From: Pseudomonadota bacterium
GTDB taxonomy: Bacteria; Pseudomonadota; Alphaproteobacteria; Rhizobiales; Xanthobacteraceae
Assembly: GCA_023386635.1 (NCBI GenBank)
Contig: JAEWJH010000018.1
Span: forward strand, 1-64,000
Reading direction: 5' to 3'
Length of the DNA: 64,000 nucleotides
Shown here: positions 50,240 through 58,018 of the stretch, one piece after another
Layout: each line of letters starts with the position of its first letter
Numbering within the stretch: position 1 is the stretch's first letter
Translations under genes and position numbers: made by a program
Notes under the pieces: generated by a model
Databases searched by the model: none
What the model was told of the DNA's origin: nothing
Seen by the model: the letters and a program-made list of their open reading frames with translations, nothing else

Positions 50240-51454
50240 ATGTCCAGCCTGTCGAACGTCCGCATCCCCTATGGCGCTTACTGGTCGACGCCGTTCGCGC
50301 GCTGGCAGGGGAGCCTGTCGCATCTGCACAGCATCCGCTTTGCCGCCGATACGGCGAAGAAAGTGCTGGCGGCGAAGAAGCTGCCGCTCGACGCGATCGA
50401 TCATGGCGTGCTCGGTCTCACCGTGCCGCAGGACAGGAGCTTCTGGGGCGTGCCGTGGATGATGTCGCTGATCGGCGCGCAATCGGTCAGCGGCCCGACG
50501 GTGTCGCAGGCCTGCGCCACCAGCGCGCGCTGTCTGTCGGTGTCGGCGGCCGAAGTCGCCGGCGGCGACGCCAATGTCTCGCTGGTCGTCACCTGCGACC
50601 GCACCTCGAACGGGCCGGTGCTGTTGCATCCCAACCCGAAAGCGCCGAGCGGCGCGCCCGGCGTCGAGAACTGGGTGCTCGACAATTTCCGCGAAGATCC
50701 CAACGCGCGCTGCGCGATGATCGATACCGCGGAAAATTGCGCGCGCGACTGGCAGATCTCCACCGAGGAACAGCACGACCTCGTCGCGCTGCGCTATCAG
50801 CAATACAACGACGCGCTGGCGGACAACGGCGCATTCCAGCGCCGCTATATGCCGCTGCCGCTGTCGATCCCGGACCAGAATTTCCGCAAGGAGGCCGGCA
50901 CGCTCACCACCGACGAAGGCATTCACGCGACCACCGCCGAAGGGTTGGCCAAGCTCAAGCCGGTGGTGCAGGGCGGCACTGTTACCTTCGGTGGCCAGAC
51001 CCATCCGGCCGACGGCAATGCCGGCATGATTGTCACCAGCGCGGAGCGCGCGGCGGAATTGTCGACGGACCGGAAGATCGCCATCACCCTGCGCGGCTTC
51101 GGTCAGGCGCGCGAGCGGGCGGCCTATATGCCGGCGGCGCCGGTGAAGGCCGCGCGGCGGGCGCTGGAGCAGGCGGGTCTCGGCATCGACCGCATCGACG
51201 CGATCAAGTCGCACAACCCGTTTATCGTCAACGACCTCGTCTTTGCCCGCGAGACCGGCATCGATCCGCGCAAGATGAACAATTACGGCTGCTCGCTGGT
51301 ATTCGGCCATCCGCAGGGACCGACCGGGCTGCGGCTGATCATCGAACTGATCGAGGAACTGGTGATGAAGGGCGGCGGCCTTGGCCTGTTCCATGGCTGC
51401 GCCGCCGGCGACACGGCCATGGCGGTGGTGCTCGAGGTGCGCGACGCGGGCTGA
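50240..51454 (+). CDS. Thiolase-fold acyltransferase
   Basis: A 404-residue thiolase-superfamily protein. The nucleophile is Cys92 in SQACATSARC, the base His is in VFGHPQGPTG, and the second Cys is in FHGCAAGDTAM, so the active site looks intact. The usual NEAFA motif is replaced by SHNPFIVND, which places it in a divergent branch. ATG 50240 is chosen; GTG 50231 is possible. It lies in the P450/PaaK/DpgC cluster and could cleave or transfer an acyl-CoA product. Confidence 0.87.
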   Translation: MSSLSNVRIPYGAYWSTPFARWQGSLSHLHSIRFAADTAKKVLAAKKLPLDAIDHGVLGLTVPQDRSFWGVPWMMSLIGAQSVSGPTVSQACATSARCLSVSAAEVAGGDANVSLVVTCDRTSNGPVLLHPNPKAPSGAPGVENWVLDNFREDPNARCAMIDTAENCARDWQISTEEQHDLVALRYQQYNDALADNGAFQRRYMPLPLSIPDQNFRKEAGTLTTDEGIHATTAEGLAKLKPVVQGGTVTFGGQTHPADGNAGMIVTSAERAAELSTDRKIAITLRGFGQARERAAYMPAAPVKAARRALEQAGLGIDRIDAIKSHNPFIVNDLVFARETGIDPRKMNNYGCSLVFGHPQGPTGLRLIIELIEELVMKGGGLGLFHGCAAGDTAMAVVLEVRDAG

Positions 51455-51757
51455 TGGGCACGCCCTCCGCCCGTTCGATCGTTTGAAACCGGGATAATGC
51501 CTTGCCAAGGCCAGTGCGGTCGAAAGCATACATCTTTCGATAGGGGCAGCCTCCGGAGACAATCTGTTTTATCGCGTTCTACGCCTTTGGCGGCGGTTGA
51601 CAGCCCACGCGCCGGGTTGATTATCCGTGCCGGCAGGCCGGGGACGGGCCGGCCCACGCCACCCGGCCCACCGACATGTCTTGCAAGAGCGCACGCAGCG
51701 CCACCGCCGATGGCCGGTCATCCCGGTTGTCGGTTCGCCGCACGACAGGACGGACTC
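51455..51757 (+). other. 303-bp gap within the P450/DpgC cluster
   Basis: No gene or clear promoter is recognisable. The OsmC reading frame stays open upstream from 51497, but that part lacks a Shine-Dalgarno and is not family-like. A GC-rich imperfect hairpin (GGCCGGGGACGGGCCGGCC near 51637) is the only structure seen. A separate promoter for the OsmC-symporter pair is possible. Confidence 0.4.
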
Positions 51758-52258
51758 ATGACGATCATTCAGAAGACCGCGGACGCCGACACGCCGCTGA
51801 TCAAGACCGTGCGGGCGGAAGCGCAATGGAAAGGCGCTTATCGCAACGACCTCGGTGTGCGCGACTTCAACTTCGTGATCGCCGAACCGGAAAAGCTCGG
51901 CGGCAACAACGAAGGTCCGACGCCGATGGAATATGTCATCGGCGCGCTCAATGGTTGCTTCAGCATCGTCATCGAGATGGTCGCGAAGGAGCGGGGGATT
52001 GCGCTGCGCGATCTCAGGATTTCCGCGGCGGGTCTCGTCGACCAGCGGGGGCTGTTCGGGACGGCGGATGTGTCGCCGCACTTCCAGTCGGTTGATCTGC
52101 AGGTTTCGATGGCGACCGATGCGTCGCAGGCCGAACTGTCGGTGTTTCAGCAGGACGTGCTCAAGCGCTGCCCGGTTTACAATCTGATCCGCGACAGCGG
52201 TGCGCAGGTCGATGTCACCTGGAACGTTCAGGCGCTGGAACGCACGAAAGCTGAATGA
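51758..52258 (+). CDS. OsmC/Ohr-family protein
   Basis: A 166-residue protein with the OsmC fold. The first motif is EGPTPMEYVIGALNGCFSIVIEM, with the reactive Cys in LNGC; the second Cys is in LKRCPVYNLI. This is the usual pair for thiol-based hydroperoxide reduction. ATG 51758 follows AGGA at good spacing. Its stop overlaps the symporter start by four bases. In this cluster it may remove peroxides formed by the P450 or dioxygenase. Confidence 0.88.
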   Translation: MTIIQKTADADTPLIKTVRAEAQWKGAYRNDLGVRDFNFVIAEPEKLGGNNEGPTPMEYVIGALNGCFSIVIEMVAKERGIALRDLRISAAGLVDQRGLFGTADVSPHFQSVDLQVSMATDASQAELSVFQQDVLKRCPVYNLIRDSGAQVDVTWNVQALERTKAE

Positions 52259-53874
52259 TGAACACATACGGTTATTGGGTCGTCGGTCTCGCCATCGCCT
52301 ATACGGCGGTCCTGGTTGTCGCCGGACGTGTCGCGCGCCGCCGCGCGGAAAGCGGCGCCGGCGGCTATTTCGTCGGCGGTCGCTGCTTTTCCCCGGCGTT
52401 GGTGGCGTTCTGCATCACCGGGCTGTTCTCGGGCTCGACCTTCATCGCCGTGCTCGAACTGAGCTATCTGCGCGGTGTCTCCGCCGCCTGGTATGGCGTC
52501 GCCGAAACCTTGCAGGTCATTCTGATCGCGCTGTTCCTGATTGCGCCATTCCGCGAGCGGGCGCTGGTGACGATCTCCGGCCTGATCGGCGACCGCTACG
52601 GCCGCGGCGCCCGCGCCATCGCCGGCGCGATCACCGCCTTCGCGTTCCCGATGTGGTCGGTGGCCACGGCGCTCGCGTTCGCGTCGGCGGTCAATATCTC
52701 GACCGGCATCCCGATGATCTGGTCGCTGGTGCTCACGGCGGTGCTGCTGCTCGTCTATCTGCAGGCCGGCGGCATGTGGTCGATCGGCCTGACGCAGACC
52801 GTCAATTGCGTGGTGTTCGTCGTCATGCTGGCGATCGGCGCCTATGCGGTTTATGCGGGCGCGGGGATGAGCGGGCTCACGAAGCTCGCCGAGACGAAGC
52901 CGGAATTCTACGAACCGACCACGGTCGGCATGACGCAGATCGCGGCGTGGTTCGGCACCTTTATCATCAACGTGCCGCTCGCGCAGGCGGCGTTCCAGAT
53001 GGCGGTGTCATGCCGCTCCGCCGGCGAGGCGCGCAAGGGCCTGTTCTGGGCGTGCCTGATGGGCATTCCATTCATCGTAATCGCCACGCTGCTCGGCCTC
53101 TCCGCGGCGGCGATGATGCCCGACAACGGCAAGGGTCTGATCGCGATTCCGCTCTATCTGGAGACGGTGCTGCCGGCGCCGCTGGTCGGCGTGTTCTTCC
53201 TCGGCATCTGGGCCTGCGCGCTGGCGTGGGGTGGGCCGTGCCAGTTCTCGGGCGCGACCTCGCTCGGCCGCGATGTGATGATGGCCGTGAAGCCCGGCGC
53301 GAGCGAGAGCGATCTGGTGCGCTATACCAAATGGTCGCTGGTCGGGCTGACGGTGCTGATGGTGATCTTCGGCCTGCTGCGCTCCGAACAGTCGGCGTGG
53401 TGGAATATTCTCGCCTGGACCGCGCGCAACTCGGCAACCTTCGCGCCGGTGATCACCGCGCTGTTGTGGCGCGGCGCGACACGGCAAGGCGCTGTGGTGG
53501 CGATGGTGGTCGGCTTCGCCACCGGCATGCTGTGGTACCAGTTGAGCGGCTGGGGCATTGCCCAGTTCCTGTATGGCATCCATCCGGTCTGGCTCGGCAT
53601 GAGCGCCAATCTTCTGGTGCTGGTGCTGGTCTCGCTCGCGACCGCGCGCGACGGCTGGCGCGTCGCGACCGGCGGCATGCTGTCGCTCGGTGCGCTGCTG
53701 CTGCTGGTCGGCGTCGGGCTTGCAGCCTATGCGGCCGGCTCGTTCGCGGTGCTGGCGCCGACCGGCTTGCTCGGTTTGGTGCTGTTCCTTGCGACGCTCG
53801 CCTTCGCGTTCGGCCTGATGGTGACGTTCCAGCCGCGCAGCGAAGCGGTGCCTGCCGGCAGCGTCGCCGCCTGA
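52255..53874 (+). CDS. Sodium:solute symporter (SSS family)
   Basis: A 539-residue inner-membrane transporter with about 13 hydrophobic segments. The early FCITGLFSGSTFIAVLELSYLRG and the central FQMAVSCRSAGEARKGLFW motifs are typical of SSS carriers. It overlaps the OsmC gene by four bases and ends the plus-strand cluster; a strong intrinsic terminator follows at 53926. It probably imports a carboxylate used by the pathway. Confidence 0.92.
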   Translation: MMNTYGYWVVGLAIAYTAVLVVAGRVARRRAESGAGGYFVGGRCFSPALVAFCITGLFSGSTFIAVLELSYLRGVSAAWYGVAETLQVILIALFLIAPFRERALVTISGLIGDRYGRGARAIAGAITAFAFPMWSVATALAFASAVNISTGIPMIWSLVLTAVLLLVYLQAGGMWSIGLTQTVNCVVFVVMLAIGAYAVYAGAGMSGLTKLAETKPEFYEPTTVGMTQIAAWFGTFIINVPLAQAAFQMAVSCRSAGEARKGLFWACLMGIPFIVIATLLGLSAAAMMPDNGKGLIAIPLYLETVLPAPLVGVFFLGIWACALAWGGPCQFSGATSLGRDVMMAVKPGASESDLVRYTKWSLVGLTVLMVIFGLLRSEQSAWWNILAWTARNSATFAPVITALLWRGATRQGAVVAMVVGFATGMLWYQLSGWGIAQFLYGIHPVWLGMSANLLVLVLVSLATARDGWRVATGGMLSLGALLLLVGVGLAAYAAGSFAVLAPTGLLGLVLFLATLAFAFGLMVTFQPRSEAVPAGSVAA

Positions 53875-53877
53875 CAC

Positions 53878-53909
53878 AAAAAATCCGGCCAGCACGAGGC
53901 TGGCCGGAT
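53878..53909 (-). terminator. Intrinsic terminator of the CoA-transferase operon
   Basis: ATCCGGCCAGC (53883-53893) pairs perfectly over 11 bp with 53899-53909 (loop ACGAG). On the minus strand it is followed by six T (A-run 53878-53883). It lies 45 bases beyond the end of the scoB-like gene. Confidence 0.8.
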
Positions 53910-53925
53910 GCTAAAAGAGAAGAGC

Positions 53926-53951
53926 CCCATCCGCCGCTCGGATGGGTTTTT
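53926..53951 (+). terminator. Intrinsic terminator of the P450/symporter operon
   Basis: CCCATCCG (53926-53933) and CGGATGGG (53939-53946) form a perfect 8-bp stem with a CCGCT loop, followed by five T on the plus strand. It lies 52 bases after the symporter stop and just short of the convergent gene. Confidence 0.82.
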
Positions 53952-53953
53952 CG

Positions 53954-54607
53954 TTAGTGCTTCAAACCGGGCGCCGGCTTGAACGTCGCCTGCGTCTTCT
54001 TCGTGATCTCGTCGAGCGTGACGCCCGGTGCAAGTTCGATCAGCGTCATGCCCTGTCCGCCCTTGCGGTCGATGGTGAACACGCCCAGGTCGGTGATCAC
54101 CATGTCGACGACCCCGGCACCGGTCAGCGGCAGCGTGCAGGCGTGCAGCAGCTTCGGATCATCCTTCGCCGTGTGCTCCATGATCACCACGACTTTCTTG
54201 ACGCCGGCGACGAGGTCCATGGCGCCGCCCATGCCCTTCACCATCTTGCCGGGGATCATCCAGTTGGCGAGGTCGCCGTTCTCGGCCACCTGCATCGCGC
54301 CGAGCAGCGCGATGTCGATGTGGCCGCCGCGGATCATCGCGAACGAGTCCGCGCTGGAAAAGAACGACGTGGTCGGCAACTCGGTGACGGTCTGCTTGCC
54401 GGCGTTGATCAGGTCCGGGTCTTCGTCGCCTTCATAGGGGAAGGGGCCGAAGCCGAGCATGCCGTTCTCGCTCTGCAGCTGCACGGTCATGCCGGTCGGG
54501 ATGTAGTTCGACACCAGCGTCGGGATGCCGATACCGAGATTGACGTAGAAGCCGTCGCGCAGTTCCTTGGCGGCGCGCTCGGCCATCTGTTCGCGGGTCC
54601 AGGCCAT
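53954..54607 (-). CDS. scoB: Succinyl-CoA:3-ketoacid CoA-transferase subunit B
   Basis: A 217-residue beta subunit. The catalytic Glu is in QSENGMLGFG near residue 47, and GLGIPTL-type (NLGIGIPTLVSNYI) and GGAMDLVAGVKKVVVIMEH motifs are family-specific. It follows the subunit A gene by 18 bases. The enzyme transfers CoA to 3-oxoacids (acetoacetate or 3-oxoadipate), feeding ketone or aromatic breakdown products to the TCA cycle. It could equally be annotated as pcaJ-like. Confidence 0.9.
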   Translation of the reverse strand: MAWTREQMAERAAKELRDGFYVNLGIGIPTLVSNYIPTGMTVQLQSENGMLGFGPFPYEGDEDPDLINAGKQTVTELPTTSFFSSADSFAMIRGGHIDIALLGAMQVAENGDLANWMIPGKMVKGMGGAMDLVAGVKKVVVIMEHTAKDDPKLLHACTLPLTGAGVVDMVITDLGVFTIDRKGGQGMTLIELAPGVTLDEITKKTQATFKPAPGLKH

Positions 54608-54625
54608 CGTGTGATCTCCCTTTCC

Positions 54626-55333
54626 TTACGCCATCACGCGCTTGCGCACGGTGCGCTGCTCGATGTGCTTGACCGCATTCGGGACGTGAATGATCCGCTT
54701 CACATACACGCCCGGCGTGATGATGTGATCAGGATCGATCTGCCCCGGCTCGACCAGGTTCTCGACTTCGGCAACGGTGACCTTGCCGCAGGTCGCGACC
54801 ATCGGATTGAAGTTCCGCGCGGTCTTGCGATAGACGAGATTGCCCTCGGTATCGCCCTTCCAGGCGTGCACGATGGCGAGGTCGGCAACGATGCCGCGTT
54901 CCATGATGTACTTCTCGCCGTCGAACTCGCGCTCTTCCTTGCCCTTGGCGATGTCGGTGCCGACGCCGGTGCGGGTGAAGAAGGCCGGGATGCCGGCGCC
55001 GCCGGCGCGCAGCCGTTCGGCCAGCGTGCCCTGCGGGTTGAATTCAATTTCCAGTTCGCCGGCGAGGTATTGCTGGGCGAACAGTTTGTTCTCGCCGACA
55101 TAGGACGAGATCATCTTCTTCACCTGCTTGGTGTCGAGCAGCAGGCCAAGGCCCGCGCCGTCGACGCCGGCATTGTTGGAGACGACCGTGAGGTTTTTCA
55201 CGCCGGATTCGCGGATCGCCTGGATCAGCACTTCGGGAATGCCGCACAGGCCGAAACCGCCCGCGGCGATCAGCATTCCGTCCTTGAGTAGACCGGCGAG
55301 CGCCGCTTTGGCGTCCGGATAGACCTTTTTCAT
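54626..55333 (-). CDS. scoA: Succinyl-CoA:3-ketoacid CoA-transferase subunit A
   Basis: A 235-residue alpha subunit: GGFGLCGIPEVLIQAI near residue 27, SNNAGVDGAGLGLLL, and GVGTDIAKGKEEREF. ATG 55333 has GGGAG four bases upstream; the frame remains open to 55441 but with no family similarity. First gene of the A-B pair. The length is normal for the SCOT-type bacterial A subunit. Confidence 0.9.
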   Translation of the reverse strand: MKKVYPDAKAALAGLLKDGMLIAAGGFGLCGIPEVLIQAIRESGVKNLTVVSNNAGVDGAGLGLLLDTKQVKKMISSYVGENKLFAQQYLAGELEIEFNPQGTLAERLRAGGAGIPAFFTRTGVGTDIAKGKEEREFDGEKYIMERGIVADLAIVHAWKGDTEGNLVYRKTARNFNPMVATCGKVTVAEVENLVEPGQIDPDHIITPGVYVKRIIHVPNAVKHIEQRTVRKRVMA

Positions 55334-55385
55334 ACCACTCCCACCCGATGCGAGACTGTCAAACGGAGTAATTCCGTCAAACGCT

Positions 55386-55613
55386 TTAACGCAGCCGGGT
55401 CGGCAGGGGAAGGCCGTGTGGATAGTAGGTCCAGGCGACAAAAAGGACCGCGAAAATCAGGGCCGCCAGCAGCGACGCCAGGCCACGATGCCGCAGCGAG
55501 ACGACCTGTCCGATCAGGGCGGACAGATAGGCGAAGACGGCCAGCACCCCGACATAAATCCAGTCGATGGCCGCCCAGTCGATCGGGACGTTGCCGCTCA
55601 GGGGATTGTCCAT
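55386..55613 (-). CDS. Small predicted membrane protein (hypothetical)
   Basis: A 75-residue protein with two predicted membrane helices (about 19-41 IYVGVLAVFAYLSALIGQVV and 46-65 LASLLAALIFAVLFVAWTYY). The Trp/Tyr-flanked helices and the Arg-rich end look genuine. It lies upstream of and co-directional with the CoA-transferase A gene. The Shine-Dalgarno is weak. No family is recognised; function unknown. Confidence 0.55.
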   Translation of the reverse strand: MDNPLSGNVPIDWAAIDWIYVGVLAVFAYLSALIGQVVSLRHRGLASLLAALIFAVLFVAWTYYPHGLPLPTRLR

Positions 55614-55720
55614 TCCGATATTGTACCGCAGTTCGAGCCGAACCGGCAGTCCCAGTGGGCGGGGACGCGCCGGAGTGCTATTTCGCTAGCCCGACCGTGC
55701 GGGCGAGGGACCTGTCGCAA

Positions 55721-56680
55721 ATGACCCATGTTCTCATTCTGATGGAGCGGCAGGAGGCGACCAGCAGCCGCTACCGCGACCTGATCACCGCGAAATTCCC
55801 CGGCTTCAAGGTCGACATCGTCGGCCATCACAGCGAGGTCGATCCCTATATCGCCGACGTCGATATCCTCATGTGCTTCTCGCCGCCGATGGCGGACCAT
55901 GTGGTGCGGGATGCACCGAAGCTCAAATGGATCCAGGCGCTGGGGACCGGTGTCGACAACATCATCGATCTGCCGTCGCTGCGGCCGGACGTGATGGTGA
56001 CCAACATCCGAGGCATCCACGGCGCACCGCTGTCCGAGGCGACGCTCGCCTACATGCTGGCTTTGACACGCGACATCCCGCGCTCGGTCCATGCACAGGA
56101 CAATGCGACGTGGGAGCGCTGGCCGTCGCGGCTGCTCAACGGCAAGACCGTCGGCATTCTCGGCGTCGGGCTGATCGCCGAGGCGCTGGCGCCGATCTTC
56201 AAGGTGCTGGGCATGACGGTGGTCGGCTTTTCCTCGGGACCGCGGCCGGCGCCGGGCTTCGACCGGATGGAGCATCGCGACGATCTCGTCCGCCACGCCG
56301 GCGAGCTCGATTATCTCGTGGTGCTGACGCCGATGAGCGCCGAAACGCGCGGCATCGTCAGCGCTTCCGTGTTCAAGGCGATGAAGCCATCGGCCTATCT
56401 GATCAATGTCGCGCGCGGCGGCGTGGTCGACGAAGCCGCGCTGATCGCCGCGCTCGACAACAGGGAGATCGCCGGCGCGGCGCTCGATGTGTTCGAGCAG
56501 GAGCCGCTGCCGTCGAGCAGTCCGTTCTGGGCACGCAAGGACGTGATCGTCATGTGCCACATGGGCGGTTTCTCGGAGGGCTATGAACTGCGCGCGATGC
56601 CGACCATCGAGCACAATATCCGTTGTTATCTCGCCGGCTCGCTCGACAAGATGCACAACATCGTGCGTGCGCCGCGCTAA
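55721..56680 (+). CDS. D-2-hydroxyacid dehydrogenase (NAD(P)-dependent)
   Basis: A 319-residue enzyme. The nucleotide motif is GILGVGLIAEALA (third motif Gly replaced by Ala, mild). The substrate Arg is in NVARGGVVDEAAL, the Glu is in DVFEQEPLP, and the catalytic His is in VMCHMGGFSEG. ATG 55721 (MTHVLILMER) is chosen; sequence upstream in frame crosses the opposite-strand small gene. It is followed after 16 bases by an M24 protein. It would reduce or oxidise a 2-oxo/2-hydroxy acid such as an arylglyoxylate or hydroxypyruvate. Confidence 0.88.
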   Translation: MTHVLILMERQEATSSRYRDLITAKFPGFKVDIVGHHSEVDPYIADVDILMCFSPPMADHVVRDAPKLKWIQALGTGVDNIIDLPSLRPDVMVTNIRGIHGAPLSEATLAYMLALTRDIPRSVHAQDNATWERWPSRLLNGKTVGILGVGLIAEALAPIFKVLGMTVVGFSSGPRPAPGFDRMEHRDDLVRHAGELDYLVVLTPMSAETRGIVSASVFKAMKPSAYLINVARGGVVDEAALIAALDNREIAGAALDVFEQEPLPSSSPFWARKDVIVMCHMGGFSEGYELRAMPTIEHNIRCYLAGSLDKMHNIVRAPR

Positions 56681-56696
56681 CTCAAGGAACCTGACC

Positions 56697-57890
56697 ATGG
56701 CCTTGTCCGAACGTCTGCAGACCCCGATCTCGACCGCCGAACTGGAGCGCCGCTGGGCCGCCGTTCGCGCGGCGATGCAGCGCGAGAAGATCGACGTTCT
56801 GGTGATGCAGAACAACAACGATCATATGGGCGGCTATGTGAAGTGGTTCACGGATATGCCGGCGACCAACGGCTATCCGATGACCGTGGTGTTCCCGCGC
56901 GACGACGCGATGACGGTGGTGCAGCAGGGCCCTTTCGGTGCGGTCGAGCAGGTCGATGCGGGCAATGACACCTGGCGCGGCGTCAAGCGCGTGCTGATGA
57001 CGCCGAGCTATTCGTCGGCGCCGTTTACCCGTAACTACGATCCGGAACTGGCGGCGACCGCGCTCGAGCCTTACGCCAAGGCGACGGTCGGTCTGGTCGG
57101 CACCTATCAGATGGGCCACGCCACCGCCGATTATCTGCACAAGCGGTTTTCCGCCGCGCGCTTCGTCGAAGCGTCCGAGATGGTCGACGCCATCAAGTCG
57201 ATCAAGAGCGCCGAGGAGATGGAACTGGTGCGGCGCGCGGCGGCGATGCAGGACGGCGCCATGCGCGCGGCCTTCGCGGCGGTGAAACCGGGCATGCGCG
57301 ATACCGAGGTCGCCGCCGTAGCGCAGCATTACAGCCAAACCCAGGGCAGCGAGAACGGCATTTATCTCTGCGCGTCGATGCCGATCGGCCAGCCTTCGCG
57401 GTTTGGCCAGCGTCATGTGCAGAACCGGACCATTCAGGCTGGCGATCAGGTGGTGCTGCTGGTCGAGGATAGCGGGCCGGGCGGCATGTACACCGAACTC
57501 GGCCGCTCCTGCGTCGTCGGCAAGGTGCCGCAGGCGATGAAGGACGAACTCGCGTTCTGCATCGAGGCGCGCAAGATGACCCTCGATCTGCTCAAGCCCG
57601 GTACTTCGTGCAAGGACATCTGGGATGCGTTCAATGCCTTCATGCGCAAGAACGGCCGGCCGGAAGAGGCGCGGCTCTATTGCCACGGGCAGGGGTACGA
57701 TCTGGTGGAGCGGCCCCTCGTCCGCAACGACGAGACCATGCTGATCCAGAAGGACATGAACATCGTCGTCCACCCGACCTACATCCACGCCGGCTACATG
57801 AACTGGCTGTGCGACAATTATCTGATCGGCGGCAACGGACCGGGCGACCGGCTGCACCGGTTCCCCGAAGAGATCGTCGAGGTCGGTTAG
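56697..57890 (+). CDS. M24-family (creatinase/Xaa-Pro peptidase fold) protein with altered metal ligands
   Basis: A 397-residue protein with a creatinase N domain (about 1-165) and a pita-bread C domain. Of the five usual metal ligands, Asp258 (VEDSG) may be kept, the second Asp is Glu267 (MYTELGRS), His330 is kept (CHGQGYD), and the two Glu positions read His359 (VVHPTY) and Cys372-Asp373. It is thus unlikely to be a standard dimetal aminopeptidase and may be a creatinase- or DddP-type hydrolase or lyase. It is co-transcribed with the hydroxyacid dehydrogenase. Confidence 0.86.
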   Translation: MALSERLQTPISTAELERRWAAVRAAMQREKIDVLVMQNNNDHMGGYVKWFTDMPATNGYPMTVVFPRDDAMTVVQQGPFGAVEQVDAGNDTWRGVKRVLMTPSYSSAPFTRNYDPELAATALEPYAKATVGLVGTYQMGHATADYLHKRFSAARFVEASEMVDAIKSIKSAEEMELVRRAAAMQDGAMRAAFAAVKPGMRDTEVAAVAQHYSQTQGSENGIYLCASMPIGQPSRFGQRHVQNRTIQAGDQVVLLVEDSGPGGMYTELGRSCVVGKVPQAMKDELAFCIEARKMTLDLLKPGTSCKDIWDAFNAFMRKNGRPEEARLYCHGQGYDLVERPLVRNDETMLIQKDMNIVVHPTYIHAGYMNWLCDNYLIGGNGPGDRLHRFPEEIVEVG

Positions 57891-57902
57891 GTTTTACGGG
57901 TC

Positions 57903-57946
57903 GCGTTTTCTTCACGCGAACCGGCGGCCGCTTCGCTCGAAAACGC
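57903..57946. repeat. Rhizobiales-type intergenic palindromic repeat
   Basis: GCGTTTTC (57903-57910) and GAAAACGC (57939-57946) are perfect inverted arms around TTCACGCGAACCGG and CGCTTCGCTC. I recognise the TTTTC-TTCACGCGAACCGG pattern as a common dispersed element in Rhizobiales. It lies between the M24 stop and the Bug gene. Confidence 0.6.
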
Positions 57947-57981
57947 TCTAAATCGCTTGACCCGCGGCGTTTGACACGCGA

Positions 57982-58010
57982 CTCTCCGGAAAAAACATCA
58001 CCGGAGAGGA
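57982..58010 (+). promoter_or_regulatory. Hairpin that hides the Shine-Dalgarno of the Bug gene
   Basis: CTCTCCGG (57982-57989) is a perfect complement of CCGGAGAG (58001-58008), with an A-rich 11-base loop. The Shine-Dalgarno GGAGAGGA (58003-58010) is inside the right arm, eight bases before ATG 58019. If it folds in the mRNA, translation would be restrained. Regulation is inferred. Confidence 0.5.
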
Positions 58011-58018
58011 AAACGCAT

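Noticed and set aside
52200..53957. A 585-codon plus-strand open frame
   Set aside because: It is out of frame with the sodium:solute symporter on the same strand. The symporter frame has clear membrane segments and coupling to OsmC; this one is Arg-rich low-complexity.
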